20,042 bases of DNA from Emcibacteraceae bacterium (GCA_016763335.1 JAESUD010000206.1:1-20042); one strand, 5' to 3'; positions 1-8,056 are shown, counted from the first letter of the stretch. Numbers and translations: made by a program. Notes: generated from the sequence alone by a model not told the origin.

Positions 1-1
1 A

Positions 2-121
2 GTATTGATTGGTGGCTTGAATATTGCCGGAGCAATGAATAGCGATGAACTTTCAGAAGAAATAGCGAAAACGGTTATTGGCGCTGCTATTCAGATTGCC
101 GGTTCGGTAAAAAGCGAATAG
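2..121 (+). CDS. C-terminal end of a probable TetR/AcrR-family regulator (partial)
   Basis: An open frame enters from the left edge and stops at TAG 119-121, giving 39 residues that start VLIGGLNIAGAM and end GSVKSE. The pattern of 'LIGGLxxAxAM', then an acidic 'DELSEEI', then an Ala-rich helix is what the last two helices of many TetR/AcrR regulators look like. No DNA-binding domain lies inside the window, so the assignment rests on this tail alone. The gene converges on hisN, with only 20 bp between the two stops and no hairpin between them. It could be another helical protein. Confidence 0.5.
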   Translation, partial: VLIGGLNIAGAMNSDELSEEIAKTVIGAAIQIAGSVKSE

Positions 122-141
122 AGATATTATTAATTAATGTC

Positions 142-957
142 TTAGTCGGTAATGTTTAAAAGTTCAACGACCTGTTCATGCAGGCGTTTGTCACCGCAAG
201 CGAGGATTTGCCCGCCGTCATTTGCATTTAAATCATTAACCGCGCCGCCCTGCCAGTTGGTAACGATGCCGCCTGCGCCTTCTATGATAGGGATCATTGC
301 CTGAATATCATATGGTTCAAGGCCGCTTTCTATAACGACATCGATGAAACCAGCGGCAATCATGGCATACGCGTAGCAGTCATAGCCGTTTCGCATTAAT
401 TTTGCCCGTGAGGCAACACGGAAAAAGGCGTCCTGTTCTATGGGGCCTCTAAACAGTTGCAGGGGGTCTGTGGTTGATATGGTTGCATTAAACAGATCAT
501 CGCAGGGACGACATGATATTTTACGACCATTGAACATGGTGGTGTTTTCGGTGCCAATATAACGTTCTTTTAAATATGGCTGATCAAGCATACCGACAAT
601 TGTTTTATTGCCGTCATGTAGCGACACGAGGGTGCCCCAGGTCGGTATGCCGGTAATATAGGCACGAGTACCGTCAATAGGATCAATGACCCAGGTGTAA
701 TCGCTTCCTTTTTGTTCGGTTGCTTGTTCTTCACCCTGAATATTATGGTCTGGAAAGCGTGTGCGGATTAGTTCACGTATGGCTTTTTCGGTATTTTGGT
801 CGGCGATTGTTACTGGATCGAAATCAGTGCCGAGCTTTGGACCTTTGCTTTGAACTTCAATTGGTTTTTTGAAATATTTTAAGCTGACATTTGCCGCCGC
901 ACTGGCAACTTCATGTAAAAAGTCAGTATATATTTTTAAATCGTCGTCGGCAGCCAT
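142..957 (-). CDS. hisN: Histidinol-phosphatase, inositol-monophosphatase family (HisN type)
   Basis: Predicted Mg2+-dependent phosphatase that hydrolyses L-histidinol phosphate, the penultimate step of histidine synthesis, in the cytoplasm. The 271-aa product has the IMPase-fold metal motifs: GEE near residues 75-77, the WVIDPIDGTRAY signature near 89-100 (Asp92 and Asp95 as ligands), and the C-terminal YDIQAMIPIIEGAGG block with the third Asp. The TRAYITGIPTWGTL stretch after DPIDG resembles the HisN subgroup rather than SuhB or CysQ, but substrate cannot be proven from sequence. I chose ATG at 955-957 because an AAGGA lies 7 bases upstream; the TTG at 961-963 would sit almost on that site. 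It lies 70 bp behind the 87-aa gene and is probably co-transcribed with it. A hairpin covers its ribosome binding site (see 962-997). Confidence 0.88.
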   Translation of the reverse strand: MAADDDLKIYTDFLHEVASAAANVSLKYFKKPIEVQSKGPKLGTDFDPVTIADQNTEKAIRELIRTRFPDHNIQGEEQATEQKGSDYTWVIDPIDGTRAYITGIPTWGTLVSLHDGNKTIVGMLDQPYLKERYIGTENTTMFNGRKISCRPCDDLFNATISTTDPLQLFRGPIEQDAFFRVASRAKLMRNGYDCYAYAMIAAGFIDVVIESGLEPYDIQAMIPIIEGAGGIVTNWQGGAVNDLNANDGGQILACGDKRLHEQVVELLNITD

Positions 958-961
958 ATTC

Positions 962-997
962 AAATCCTTGAAAGATAATCAACTGTTTCAAGGATTT
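962..997 (-). promoter_or_regulatory. 12-bp hairpin containing the hisN Shine-Dalgarno sequence
   Basis: AAATCCTTGAAA (962-973) and TTTCAAGGATTT (986-997) are exact reverse complements around a 12-nt loop. In the minus-strand transcript the 3-prime arm holds the AAGGA that serves hisN, with the ATG four bases beyond the stem. Folded, the site would be paired along its whole length. This suggests translational control or an RNA-stability element between the two co-directional genes. The stem has only three G-C pairs, so it is moderately stable. On the plus strand it is followed by TTTTT, but no plus-strand gene lies nearby that it would terminate. Confidence 0.55.
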
Positions 998-1027
998 TTA
1001 GAAAATTGTCAAGCGGTGATAACTGAT

Positions 1028-1291
1028 TTAGCCATTACCGATACGCGGAGAGCCGGCGCGACTGGAACCAAAACTTTTATCAAGGACATTTGTGCTGTCT
1101 TCGGCGAGCTGAATAGCGTCGGCAAGTAATCCCAATATTTCAAGATTATTATTTAGCACATGTTGTGCTTCCGGCTTTACGTCTTCCATGATTTTTGTTG
1201 CACGATATATAATATCGTTACGCACTTTACGTAGAACTTCTTCGAGCTTATGACCTTCTGGGTTTTGGTCTGATGATAGAAAATGTGTCAT
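1028..1291 (-). CDS. Small conserved-looking soluble protein, 87 aa, unknown function
   Basis: I do not recognise a characterised family. The protein is hydrophilic and mostly helical: a charged first helix (HKLEEVLRKVRNDIIYRATKI), a second (EAQHVLNNNLEILGLLADAIQLAEDSTNVL), and a flexible Ser/Gly/Pro-rich tail ending PRIGNG. There is no signal peptide or membrane segment. A strong AAGGGG lies 6-7 bases before the ATG, so the gene is real. It precedes hisN on the same strand with a 70-bp spacer, so the two are probably one transcript. A -10-like TATAGT lies on the minus strand at 1327-1332, about 36 bp upstream of the start, but no good -35 accompanies it. The fold suggests a helical hairpin that might bind another protein; this is inference. 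Confidence 0.75.
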   Translation of the reverse strand: MTHFLSSDQNPEGHKLEEVLRKVRNDIIYRATKIMEDVKPEAQHVLNNNLEILGLLADAIQLAEDSTNVLDKSFGSSRAGSPRIGNG

Positions 1292-1419
1292 TTTTTCCCC
1301 TTATTTTAGTGGTTAACTTTGGGCTAACTATAAAGAGGGTGTATTAATGATCGGTAAAGGAAATATAAGTTATTGGCGGGGCATCCATTTTTAGCCCCGG
1401 GTTTATTACTGTAAATTTA

Positions 1420-1650
1420 TTATAATGCTGCTACGTATGAAGCAATTGTAGCGAGTTTTTGTGCTTCAACGCTTGTTTGATATTGGCTGCCATTGGCTAT
1501 CACCGATAAAACAAGAAGGCTGACAATTGCAAAGCCAGAAACAATTTTACGGCTGTTGATGGCATGGTCTTGTGAATTGGCAGTTACATTCTTACTAACA
1601 AGGCCCATGAAGCCATTTTGGTTGATTGAATTATTGTATAAGTTAAACAT
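1420..1650 (-). CDS. Small single-pass membrane protein, 76 aa, unknown function
   Basis: The protein has a polar N-terminal ~33 residues, one hydrophobic segment around residues 36-52 (IVSGFAIVSLLVLSVIA), and a short polar C-terminus ending ATIASYVAAL. Having no cleavage motif after the hydrophobic stretch, it looks like a bitopic inner-membrane protein. AAAGGA lies 8 bases before the ATG and a near-consensus promoter lies at 1694-1723, which together support a real, independently transcribed gene. The neighbours on both sides are on the same strand, but 128 bp separates it from the 87-aa gene. I do not recognise the family. The strong promoter on a gene of this size suggests an abundant or condition-induced small membrane protein. 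Confidence 0.7.
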   Translation of the reverse strand: MFNLYNNSINQNGFMGLVSKNVTANSQDHAINSRKIVSGFAIVSLLVLSVIANGSQYQTSVEAQKLATIASYVAAL

Positions 1651-1693
1651 TTTTAAGTCCTTTAATTGTGTGTTGCTGATTAGGTGTGGTAGT

Positions 1694-1723
1694 TATATAG
1701 AACACTAAAGCGTTATCAGTCAA
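1694..1723 (-). promoter_or_regulatory. Sigma-70-type promoter of the 76-aa membrane protein gene
   Basis: On the minus strand TTGACT (1718-1723) and TATATA (1694-1699) are separated by 18 bp. Read against the alphaproteobacterial consensus the same bases give GTTGAC and CTATAT. The predicted start is near 1687, leaving a leader of about 37 nt with AAAGGA in it. Confidence 0.6.
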
Positions 1724-1899
1724 CAATATTCATAATATTTATTTGAAATATTTTTTTTATTATTAAATATCAATATGTTATATGTAAATATTTATAAATA
1801 TAGTTAGTATTATGGTGTGATGAGAAAGACAGGAGTTCACAAAATAGGTGTATTATTTCACTAAAAAGGAATCACTTCTAAGGGCAGTAATCATATATT

Positions 1900-4341
1900 T
1901 CAGGATAAAACTCTACTTTTGGAAAGTTCAATAGTGGCTGTTGTCCCGATATCGACGGTGCTTTTTAAACTAAACCTTCCGCCGTGCAGTTCAGTTAGCT
2001 TCTGAACGATTGAAAGCCCTAGACCGGTGCCTTCTTCGTTGATGTCAAAAGAATGTTCAATTTGCTCAAATGGATTTATGACTTGTTCAATTTTGTCTTC
2101 CGGGATGCCGATACCGTTATCGGTGATGTTAATGGTAATGCCACCATTTTCAAGCTTGAGAAGCTCACAAGAGATCAAGCCGTCAGGATTAGTATATTTT
2201 ACAGCATTGGAGAGCAGATTGATTATTATGCGTTTTATGGCGTTGATATCGCCAAATATCTGTAATGTATTTTCTTTATATTCCAGTTTTATGTTTTTAT
2301 TGTCAGCATTAACGGTCAGCATTTTTAGAGCATCAATTATACACTCATTAAGATCGAAAGCTTTTTCTTGTAGATGAAATTTACCGGCTTCAATTTTTGA
2401 AAGATCAAGTATATCGTCAATTACTGTTACGAGGTGACGACCGCTATTCATTATATCTTCAAGATATTCTTTATATATGCTCGGCTGGATTTGACCGTGA
2501 ATTTCGGAAGTAATAAAATCAGAAAAGCCGATGATTGCATTAAGTGGGGTTCTAATCTCATGGCTCATGTTGGCTAGAAAAGCAGATTTAGCTGTATTTG
2601 CCTGCTCGGCCTCAATTCGTGCTTTTTTTAATTCATGTTCAATTTTAATGCGGCTTGCCACTTCACGGCGTAATCTTGTATTCCACATTAAAATAATCAA
2701 AATGATGCTGCTAAGCACGCTGGCAATGATAATGACTAGGCCGTAATCTTGTTTGGGTTCAGTTTTTAATGACATCCACTTTTGATTAATGGCAGTTCTT
2801 TCAGCTATCGAGATGGCATTAAGGGCTTTGTTAATGGCACTTGCGAGCAGGGTAAGGTCAGGTCTGATGCCGATTGTTTCAATTATACGGTAGGGGGATT
2901 CTCCCGCCGCAACAATTCCTTCGATTTTTTCTTCATTAAGAATAGGGGATACAACCAATATACTGCCAGCATATGCATCGGCATCTCCCCGTTCAAGAGT
3001 GAGAAGGGCTTCTTTGACTGAATTTACTTTAATGATATTAATTTCGGGATAATCCTGTTCAATAAGTTCGGTCACAGCAAATTCATGGACCAATACCATC
3101 GTCTTACCGACCAGGTCTTCCATTGTTGTATAGGTGACCTTTTCACTTTTAGTGAAAATCATATTCGTAAGCGATAAATAGCTGTCACTAAAAATCAGGT
3201 GTTTACTACGTTCAGGTGTTGGAGTTGCTGCAGAAATAATATCAGATTGACCTGATTTAATCATTTCGAAGCCTTGAGCCCAGCTGTTATTTTTTGCCCA
3301 CTCGAACCGTATGTTGAGCATTTCGGAAATTTTATTAAGATATGAGCCTGTAATACCGCTTATGCGACCATCTGCATCTATAAATTCCAATGGTTGTAAA
3401 TCCGAGACCGCTGATACACGGATGGTATTGTTTCTTTCTAACCATACTATTTCTTCGTCTGTAAGGGCTAGATTTCTATCGTCAAGTGATTTTGCCTGCC
3501 ATTTACTTATGATCTTGTTATATTCTTCGTCTGTAATGGACGCCATACCCTTGTTAAGGATATTGATAAGTTGTTCCATGCCTTTGACGGTTGCCATGTG
3601 CAAACGATTTGAGGGGGCTGATGATGTTAAAGCAACTTCACCAACCAGTTCGAGATCAGCCATGAAATTTTTATTAATTGTATAATTAACAACGGGGATA
3701 CGACCTACATAAAAATCAATATTTTCGCTTGATAGAGCGATCAAAGCTTCCATGAGGTTTGAATATTCAATGAAATTAGCATTTGGGTAGGCATGTTTAT
3801 AAGCTGCTAGGGTGCCGGAAGCTCTAATGACACCGATAATACTACCAGACTGGTTAGTTGGAGGTTGAAATACCTGGTCATTTTTTTTAGCAAAATAGCC
3901 CATCGAAACATCAAGGTAAGGGTAAGTGAATAAAAATTTCTTATCGCGCTCATCCGTTTGAATTAAACTATGGATAATGTCAATTTTGTTTTCTACAATT
4001 AGTTTATTGAGCTCATCCCATTTATAACCATTGATATATTCTGGTCTCAAACCGACTTTTTGTAGAACGAGATTAATATAATCTATCGAAAAGCCTGTTG
4101 CTTGACCGCCTTTAACAAAATCAATTGGTGCCCAGCTCATTTGATTTGATACGCGCACAATAGGATGTTGCGATACCCATAATTGCTCATCTACGGTTAA
4201 AATAAGCGCATTTGAATTATCATCTTGGGCGAATGATGTGGTGGGTGCAAATAAATATAAAGATGTCATCAGAACAAACATAATTATAAATTTTATTTGT
4301 TCTGATATTATTGTTTTAAATTTACTACAAACTAACCACAT
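1900..4341 (-). CDS. BvgS-like sensor histidine kinase with two periplasmic solute-binding domains
   Basis: A membrane sensor kinase of 813 aa from the ATG at 4341. In order: a signal sequence with likely cleavage after TSFA (about residue 38); two tandem SBP_bac_3 (PBPb) domains at about 50-285 and 300-530, each with the short linker motif seen in BvgS sensors (LTVDEQLWVSQHP and LTDEEIVWLERNN); a membrane helix at about 534-553; a short coiled coil; HisKA with the phospho-acceptor His594 in SHEIRTPLNAIIGFS; and HATPase_c with NLLSNAVKYT, DNGIGIP (741-747) and GTGLGLS (771-777). Unlike BvgS it has no PAS, receiver or Hpt domain. No response regulator gene adjoins it, so its partner is elsewhere. 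A TTG at 4378-4380 would add 13 residues but has no SD; the ATG has a weak GGA 8 bases upstream. It follows typA with an ~85-bp gap. Confidence 0.9.
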   Translation of the reverse strand: MWLVCSKFKTIISEQIKFIIMFVLMTSLYLFAPTTSFAQDDNSNALILTVDEQLWVSQHPIVRVSNQMSWAPIDFVKGGQATGFSIDYINLVLQKVGLRPEYINGYKWDELNKLIVENKIDIIHSLIQTDERDKKFLFTYPYLDVSMGYFAKKNDQVFQPPTNQSGSIIGVIRASGTLAAYKHAYPNANFIEYSNLMEALIALSSENIDFYVGRIPVVNYTINKNFMADLELVGEVALTSSAPSNRLHMATVKGMEQLINILNKGMASITDEEYNKIISKWQAKSLDDRNLALTDEEIVWLERNNTIRVSAVSDLQPLEFIDADGRISGITGSYLNKISEMLNIRFEWAKNNSWAQGFEMIKSGQSDIISAATPTPERSKHLIFSDSYLSLTNMIFTKSEKVTYTTMEDLVGKTMVLVHEFAVTELIEQDYPEINIIKVNSVKEALLTLERGDADAYAGSILVVSPILNEEKIEGIVAAGESPYRIIETIGIRPDLTLLASAINKALNAISIAERTAINQKWMSLKTEPKQDYGLVIIIASVLSSIILIILMWNTRLRREVASRIKIEHELKKARIEAEQANTAKSAFLANMSHEIRTPLNAIIGFSDFITSEIHGQIQPSIYKEYLEDIMNSGRHLVTVIDDILDLSKIEAGKFHLQEKAFDLNECIIDALKMLTVNADNKNIKLEYKENTLQIFGDINAIKRIIINLLSNAVKYTNPDGLISCELLKLENGGITINITDNGIGIPEDKIEQVINPFEQIEHSFDINEEGTGLGLSIVQKLTELHGGRFSLKSTVDIGTTATIELSKSRVLS

Positions 4342-4426
4342 ATTTATTCCAGAAAGTAACGAGGTAACCAACTTCGTCAATTTTAAGGACTAAAGATTAA
4401 ATCAGTCTTAATCACGAACAGAAAAG

Positions 4427-6253
4427 TTATTGTTGCGCTGCTCTTGCTGCTTTTTTTCTTTCGTGCGGAATTAAGAAACGTTTGCGTAGGCGGATACTAC
4501 TCGGTGTTATTTCAACCAGCTCGTCATCCTGGATATAGGCGATGGCCTGTTCCAATGAGAGTTTGCGTGGCGGCGTAAGTCTGATAGCATCATCTTTACC
4601 AGAGGCCCGAATGTTGGTTAGTTGCTTGCCTTTCAAGACATTAACATCAAGATCGTTATTTCTAGAATGTTCGCCGATAATCATCCCTTCATAGACTTCT
4701 TCCTGTGGGTTGATCATAATCACACCACGGTCTTCTAGTCCCCAAAGAGCGTAAGCGACGGCTTTACCCACTCCCATGCTGATCAATACACCAACACGGC
4801 GCCCTGTAATAGGGCCTTTATAGGGGCGATAGCTGTGGTAAGTGCGGTTCATAACGCCTGTGCCGCGGGTATCTGTGAGAAATTCACCGTGATAACCGAT
4901 TAGACCGCGAGAAGGAGCAAGGAAAGTAATGCGGGTCTTGGCACCTGATGCGCGCATGTCGGTCATTTCGGCTTTGCGTTCGGCCATTTTCTCAACAACA
5001 ACACCTGAATATTCTTCGTCCACATCAATGACGACTTCTTCAAATGGTTCTGTGCGAGCACCATTCTCGTCTTCTTGATAAATCACTCTCGGGCGTGATA
5101 TTGAAAGCTCGAAACCTTCACGGCGCATGGTTTCAATTAAAACGCCGAGTTGAAGCTCGCCGCGGCCAGCCACATCAAAGCTGTCCTTGCCTTCACTTTC
5201 CGTAATCTCAATAGCCACGTTACCCTCAGCTTCGCGTTCAAGGCGGTCACGGATCATACGCGACGTTACTTTTGTTCCTTCGCGTCCAGCAATCGGGCTG
5301 TCATTAACGGAAAAGCGCATGGACAGTGTCGGTGGGTCAATGGGTTGTGCTTGAAGTGCTTCTGTTACTTCTGAAGCACAGATTGTATCGGCAACAGTAC
5401 CAATTATAAGTCCTGCAATGGCAATAATATCACCGGCAAGGGCTTCATCAACGGGAATTCTGTTCAGTCCTTCAAAGGACATTAATTTTGTTGCCCGACC
5501 TGTTTCAACGACTTTACCGTCTTGATTTAAAACTTGAATAGGGTCGTTAACTTTAATTTTCCCTGATTGGATGCGGCCAGTAAGCACACGGCCCATGAAA
5601 TTGTCGCGGTCAAGAAGAGTGGCGAGCATTGAAAAGGGTTCGCTAATGACTTCTTTTGTACGCATGACAGGCTTTTTAAAATATTTGATAATCGTTTCAA
5701 AAAGTGGATCAAGGTTATCTCGGGAATCATCTAGGTCGTGCGAGGCCCAACCATCACGGCCAGAAGCATAAAGCATTGGAAAGTCAAGCTGCTCATCATT
5801 GGCTTCAAGACTAACGAAAAGGTCAAAAACTTCGTCATGTACTTCTTCAGGACGGCGGTCTGCTTTATCAATTTTATTAATCACGACAATGGGCCTAAGA
5901 CCAAGAGCAAGAGCTTTACCGGTAACAAATTTTGTTTGTGGCATTGGTCCTTCGGCACTATCAACAAGCAAAATAACGCCATCAACCATGCTAAGAATTC
6001 GTTCCACTTCACCACCAAAGTCAGCATGTCCTGGTGTGTCGACAATATTAATACGGTGATCGCCCCATTCAACGGCTGTACATTTTGCAAAAATCGTTAT
6101 GCCACGTTCTTTTTCAAGTTCGTTGCTGTCCATTGCACAATCTTCAACTTTTTCATTGTCGCGGAACATTCCACTTTGTTGGAACATGGCGTCAACGAGG
6201 GTGGTTTTCCCGTGGTCAACGTGGGCAATAATAGCAATATTACGTAAGGTCAT
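4427..6253 (-). CDS. typA: Ribosome-associated translational GTPase TypA/BipA
   Basis: A 608-aa GTPase of normal family length that binds the 70S ribosome near the A site and acts in ribosome assembly and stress or low-temperature growth. The G domain shows G1 AHVDHGKTT (about 10-18), the switch region [12 protein letters not shown]3 [12 protein letters not shown], and G4 NKID near residue 127. EF-G-like domains follow, and the C-terminus carries the TypA-type block with [32 protein letters not shown] and the GALISMG-like [24 protein letters not shown] stretch, present here in full. The ATG at 6253 gives the standard start [17 protein letters not shown], although no good SD precedes it. A promoter at 6296-6323 suggests transcription independent of the GAF gene upstream. 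Confidence 0.97.
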   Translation of the reverse strand: MTLRNIAIIAHVDHGKTTLVDAMFQQSGMFRDNEKVEDCAMDSNELEKERGITIFAKCTAVEWGDHRINIVDTPGHADFGGEVERILSMVDGVILLVDSAEGPMPQTKFVTGKALALGLRPIVVINKIDKADRRPEEVHDEVFDLFVSLEANDEQLDFPMLYASGRDGWASHDLDDSRDNLDPLFETIIKYFKKPVMRTKEVISEPFSMLATLLDRDNFMGRVLTGRIQSGKIKVNDPIQVLNQDGKVVETGRATKLMSFEGLNRIPVDEALAGDIIAIAGLIIGTVADTICASEVTEALQAQPIDPPTLSMRFSVNDSPIAGREGTKVTSRMIRDRLEREAEGNVAIEITESEGKDSFDVAGRGELQLGVLIETMRREGFELSISRPRVIYQEDENGARTEPFEEVVIDVDEEYSGVVVEKMAERKAEMTDMRASGAKTRITFLAPSRGLIGYHGEFLTDTRGTGVMNRTYHSYRPYKGPITGRRVGVLISMGVGKAVAYALWGLEDRGVIMINPQEEVYEGMIIGEHSRNNDLDVNVLKGKQLTNIRASGKDDAIRLTPPRKLSLEQAIAYIQDDELVEITPSSIRLRKRFLIPHERKKAARAAQQ

Positions 6254-6295
6254 GATATGGTCACTAATCTGTTAAGCCTGATTAAAAGTCGGCGC

Positions 6296-6323
6296 AGTAT
6301 AGCCATTCTTAATGACATGTCTA
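6296..6323 (-). promoter_or_regulatory. Probable typA promoter
   Basis: On the minus strand TAGACA (6318-6323) and TATACT (6296-6301) are separated by 16 bp, each one mismatch from the sigma-70 consensus. The predicted start near 6289 leaves a leader of about 36 nt. The site lies in the 83-bp gap between the GAF gene stop and typA. Confidence 0.5.
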
Positions 6324-6336
6324 TTTAAAGATGAAA

Positions 6337-6831
6337 TTAGTTTTTATGTGTATTTTTTAGCTCTGCACCGACCATTACAGTGAGTATTCTAATGAGGTCG
6401 ATATCTTCATCTTGCCAAGCTCTTTTTTTCGAGGTGGTTTCGCAACAAATAAGACCGACTATGCGGCCATCTTCATATATCAAATAATCAAGAAGAGAGA
6501 GAATCCCGTGGACTTTAAAATAACCGTCCACAAGCTCTTTTGTCGCCGGGTGATTGTATATATCATCGATTTTTAGAGAAATACCTTCAATTACAGAATT
6601 AAAATAATTAGGAAATTTTTCTTTTGTAATTATTGTGCCAACAAGGTCGTGCGTATTGTTTTTGCCAATGCAGTAATTACAAGTGAGACTAGTTTGGCTG
6701 TGCTCGAACTGCCAGATACTAACCAAGTCAACATCAAGGCCTTCGAGTGCGTCAAGAGACAATGCTTCAAATAGGTCGCTTTCAGAAGCAGAACCTGATT
6801 TTTCAAGTATTAATTTTTTAAGGTTTTGCAT
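6337..6831 (-). CDS. Single GAF-domain protein
   Basis: A 164-aa soluble protein that is essentially one GAF domain. Visible GAF features are VDLVSIWQFEHSQTSLTC (strand with the conserved VSIW), the central YLIYEDGRIVGLICCETTSKKRAW segment, and the closing helix DEDIDLIRILTVMVGAEL. There is no PAS, kinase, GGDEF or HTH domain attached. GAF domains bind small ligands or act as redox or light sensors; several Cys (CNYC, ICCE) are present, but no specific cofactor motif is recognisable. It lies upstream of typA on the same strand, separated by a probable promoter. The SD is weak (AAAG). A -10-like TATAAT (6849-6854) and a palindrome at 6863-6876 lie upstream. Confidence 0.78.
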   Translation of the reverse strand: MQNLKKLILEKSGSASESDLFEALSLDALEGLDVDLVSIWQFEHSQTSLTCNYCIGKNNTHDLVGTIITKEKFPNYFNSVIEGISLKIDDIYNHPATKELVDGYFKVHGILSLLDYLIYEDGRIVGLICCETTSKKRAWQDEDIDLIRILTVMVGAELKNTHKN

Positions 6832-6848
6832 ATGCTTTAACGTTAATT

Positions 6849-6877
6849 ATTATATAATAATATTAGTAAGTACTAAC
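6849..6877 (-). promoter_or_regulatory. -10 element and operator-like palindrome upstream of the GAF gene
   Basis: TATAAT reads on the minus strand at 6849-6854. TTAGTA (6863-6868), AG, TACTAA (6871-6876) form a perfect 14-bp palindrome in the spacer and -35 region of that promoter. The -35 itself (6872-6877) is poor, which fits a regulated promoter. The size and position are those of a repressor or activator site; no regulator can be named. Confidence 0.4.
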
Positions 6878-6948
6878 ATGGCAAAGATTATGATATTTGT
6901 CTTCAAATGTCTATAGATAATAAGTTTTTTTAAGTATTGAAAATATTT

Positions 6949-7758
6949 TTAAGAAAAAAACCAGGCAAATCCGATGGGAACGGCAGGCAAAAGTAGCCTG
7001 ATTACGGGGGTAGCATAGGCAACGGGTAAAAGATTGATGATGTTTTCCATATAAAAAATTGTAATGAGTATTAGCAAGGAAAATGCGAGCCCCGGATCAA
7101 CGTTATACATTTGCATGGCAACACTGAGAATAATCAAATATCCCGGGTAAAGTGCTGATGCCCCGAACGGAAATTTTGGGCTCGGGAAATTTAGGATAAG
7201 GTATGCACCAAGGGCAGAGATCAGGATCATCATAAGGTTTTCACTGAGCGGAATGTCAGATCCTTTGGAAACCACATATAAACCAACGGCTGTCCAAAAA
7301 AGTACAACGGGTGCCTGAAGGTCATTATATTGACTATCTTCGAGTTTAAGAAACAGAATTATGGCGAATATAGTGATAAAGGCTAGAGCAAAAATATCAG
7401 CCCTGATCACGGGAAACTCGCCATTATTAGCGTATATCCAAAACACGACAAGGATCATTAAAGCGATATGAATTTGTGGTGATAAGAAATTTATCTTTGG
7501 GTAACGGTCCTGAATAAACCCAAAGCATAATGATAAAAGGCAGATATAAAATAGTTGATCCGTATTGGTTCTGATTGGCAAGCCCGGCAGGCCGTAAAAA
7601 ATAAGTAAAGTGATTATGAATGCAATAATCAATGATGAATTGGCCAATGTATGACCAAGACCATCACCCGCAAAATAGCGAAATAAACCGTGGCCGATTA
7701 TGGTGATGAGGAACGGTAATACCATAAGCATGATAATCGGATTATTAAAATCAAGCAC
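6949..7758 (-). CDS. Polytopic inner-membrane protein, unknown function
   Basis: A 269-aa, very hydrophobic protein with about ten predicted membrane segments (around residues 8-24, 41-57, 68-83, 96-112, 120-137, 149-164, 174-191, 203-218, 222-241 and 252-267) joined by short loops. Loops carry FRYFAGDGLGH, GFIQDRYPKINF and LNFPSPKFPFGA. I do not recognise a transporter or enzyme signature; the FIQDRYPK loop faintly recalls the cytoplasmic Asp loops of polyprenyl-phosphate sugar transferases, but the rest does not match. The start is GTG at 7756-7758 with AAAAGGA about 9 bases upstream, and a perfect TATAAT lies on the minus strand at 7795-7800. It seems to be a single-gene unit, 117 bp before the GAF gene. 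Confidence 0.72.
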   Translation of the reverse strand: MLDFNNPIIMLMVLPFLITIIGHGLFRYFAGDGLGHTLANSSLIIAFIITLLIFYGLPGLPIRTNTDQLFYICLLSLCFGFIQDRYPKINFLSPQIHIALMILVVFWIYANNGEFPVIRADIFALAFITIFAIILFLKLEDSQYNDLQAPVVLFWTAVGLYVVSKGSDIPLSENLMMILISALGAYLILNFPSPKFPFGASALYPGYLIILSVAMQMYNVDPGLAFSLLILITIFYMENIINLLPVAYATPVIRLLLPAVPIGFAWFFS

Positions 7759-7794
7759 TTATACTTTTCCTTTTGATTGAATGTTGTTTGTAAA

Positions 7795-7823
7795 ATTATA
7801 GGAATAAGACTCGATGGACAACA
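7795..7823 (-). promoter_or_regulatory. Probable promoter of the polytopic membrane protein gene
   Basis: A perfect TATAAT reads on the minus strand at 7795-7800. The hexamer 17 bp upstream (7818-7823) is TGTTGT, a poor -35. The predicted start near 7788 gives a leader of about 30 nt ahead of the GTG. Confidence 0.4.
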
Positions 7824-7997
7824 GGCAATTTGATCATTTTTCATTTTTGGGCATTTAAAAAATGTCTAATACAGTAAAAAGAAGCGTTTTTTTTTAGTAA
7901 AATAACGATTGTGATATTTTTGTGCATTATCGTGTGCTTTTAACTCAAGACATTGATAATATTGAGTTTTATTGACCTAAGGGTGAGTTGCATAAAA

Positions 7998-8010
7998 GTC
8001 ACAGTGTGAC
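7998..8010. promoter_or_regulatory. Operator-like palindrome GTCACA-g-TGTGAC
   Basis: Two exact 6-bp inverted half-sites flank one base. The half-site order is the opposite of a CRP/FNR-type TGTGA-N6-TCACA site, so a CRP assignment does not fit. It lies about 82 bp upstream of the predicted sRNA start and is the only strong palindrome in the upstream half of this gap. Confidence 0.35.
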
Positions 8011-8056
8011 ATTAATGTTTTAGCTAAGTTATTGAAAAATAAAAGAAAAATTAGGG

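Noticed and set aside
961..963. TTG as the hisN start codon
   Set aside because: It would leave only about one base between AAGGAT and the codon; the ATG at 955-957 has a proper 7-base spacing.
1378..1398. GGGGC-N11-GCCCC as a terminator of the 76-aa gene
   Set aside because: The stem is only 5 bp, the loop is 11 nt and no U-run follows in the minus direction.
5738..6247. Plus-strand open frame of 169 codons opposite the typA G domain
   Set aside because: It is antisense to a strongly conserved gene, has no SD or recognisable domain, and its composition is the mirror of the typA codons.
7998..8010. CRP/FNR binding site
   Set aside because: The half-sites are in the reverse order (GTCACA then TGTGAC) with a 1-bp gap instead of TGTGA-N6-TCACA.
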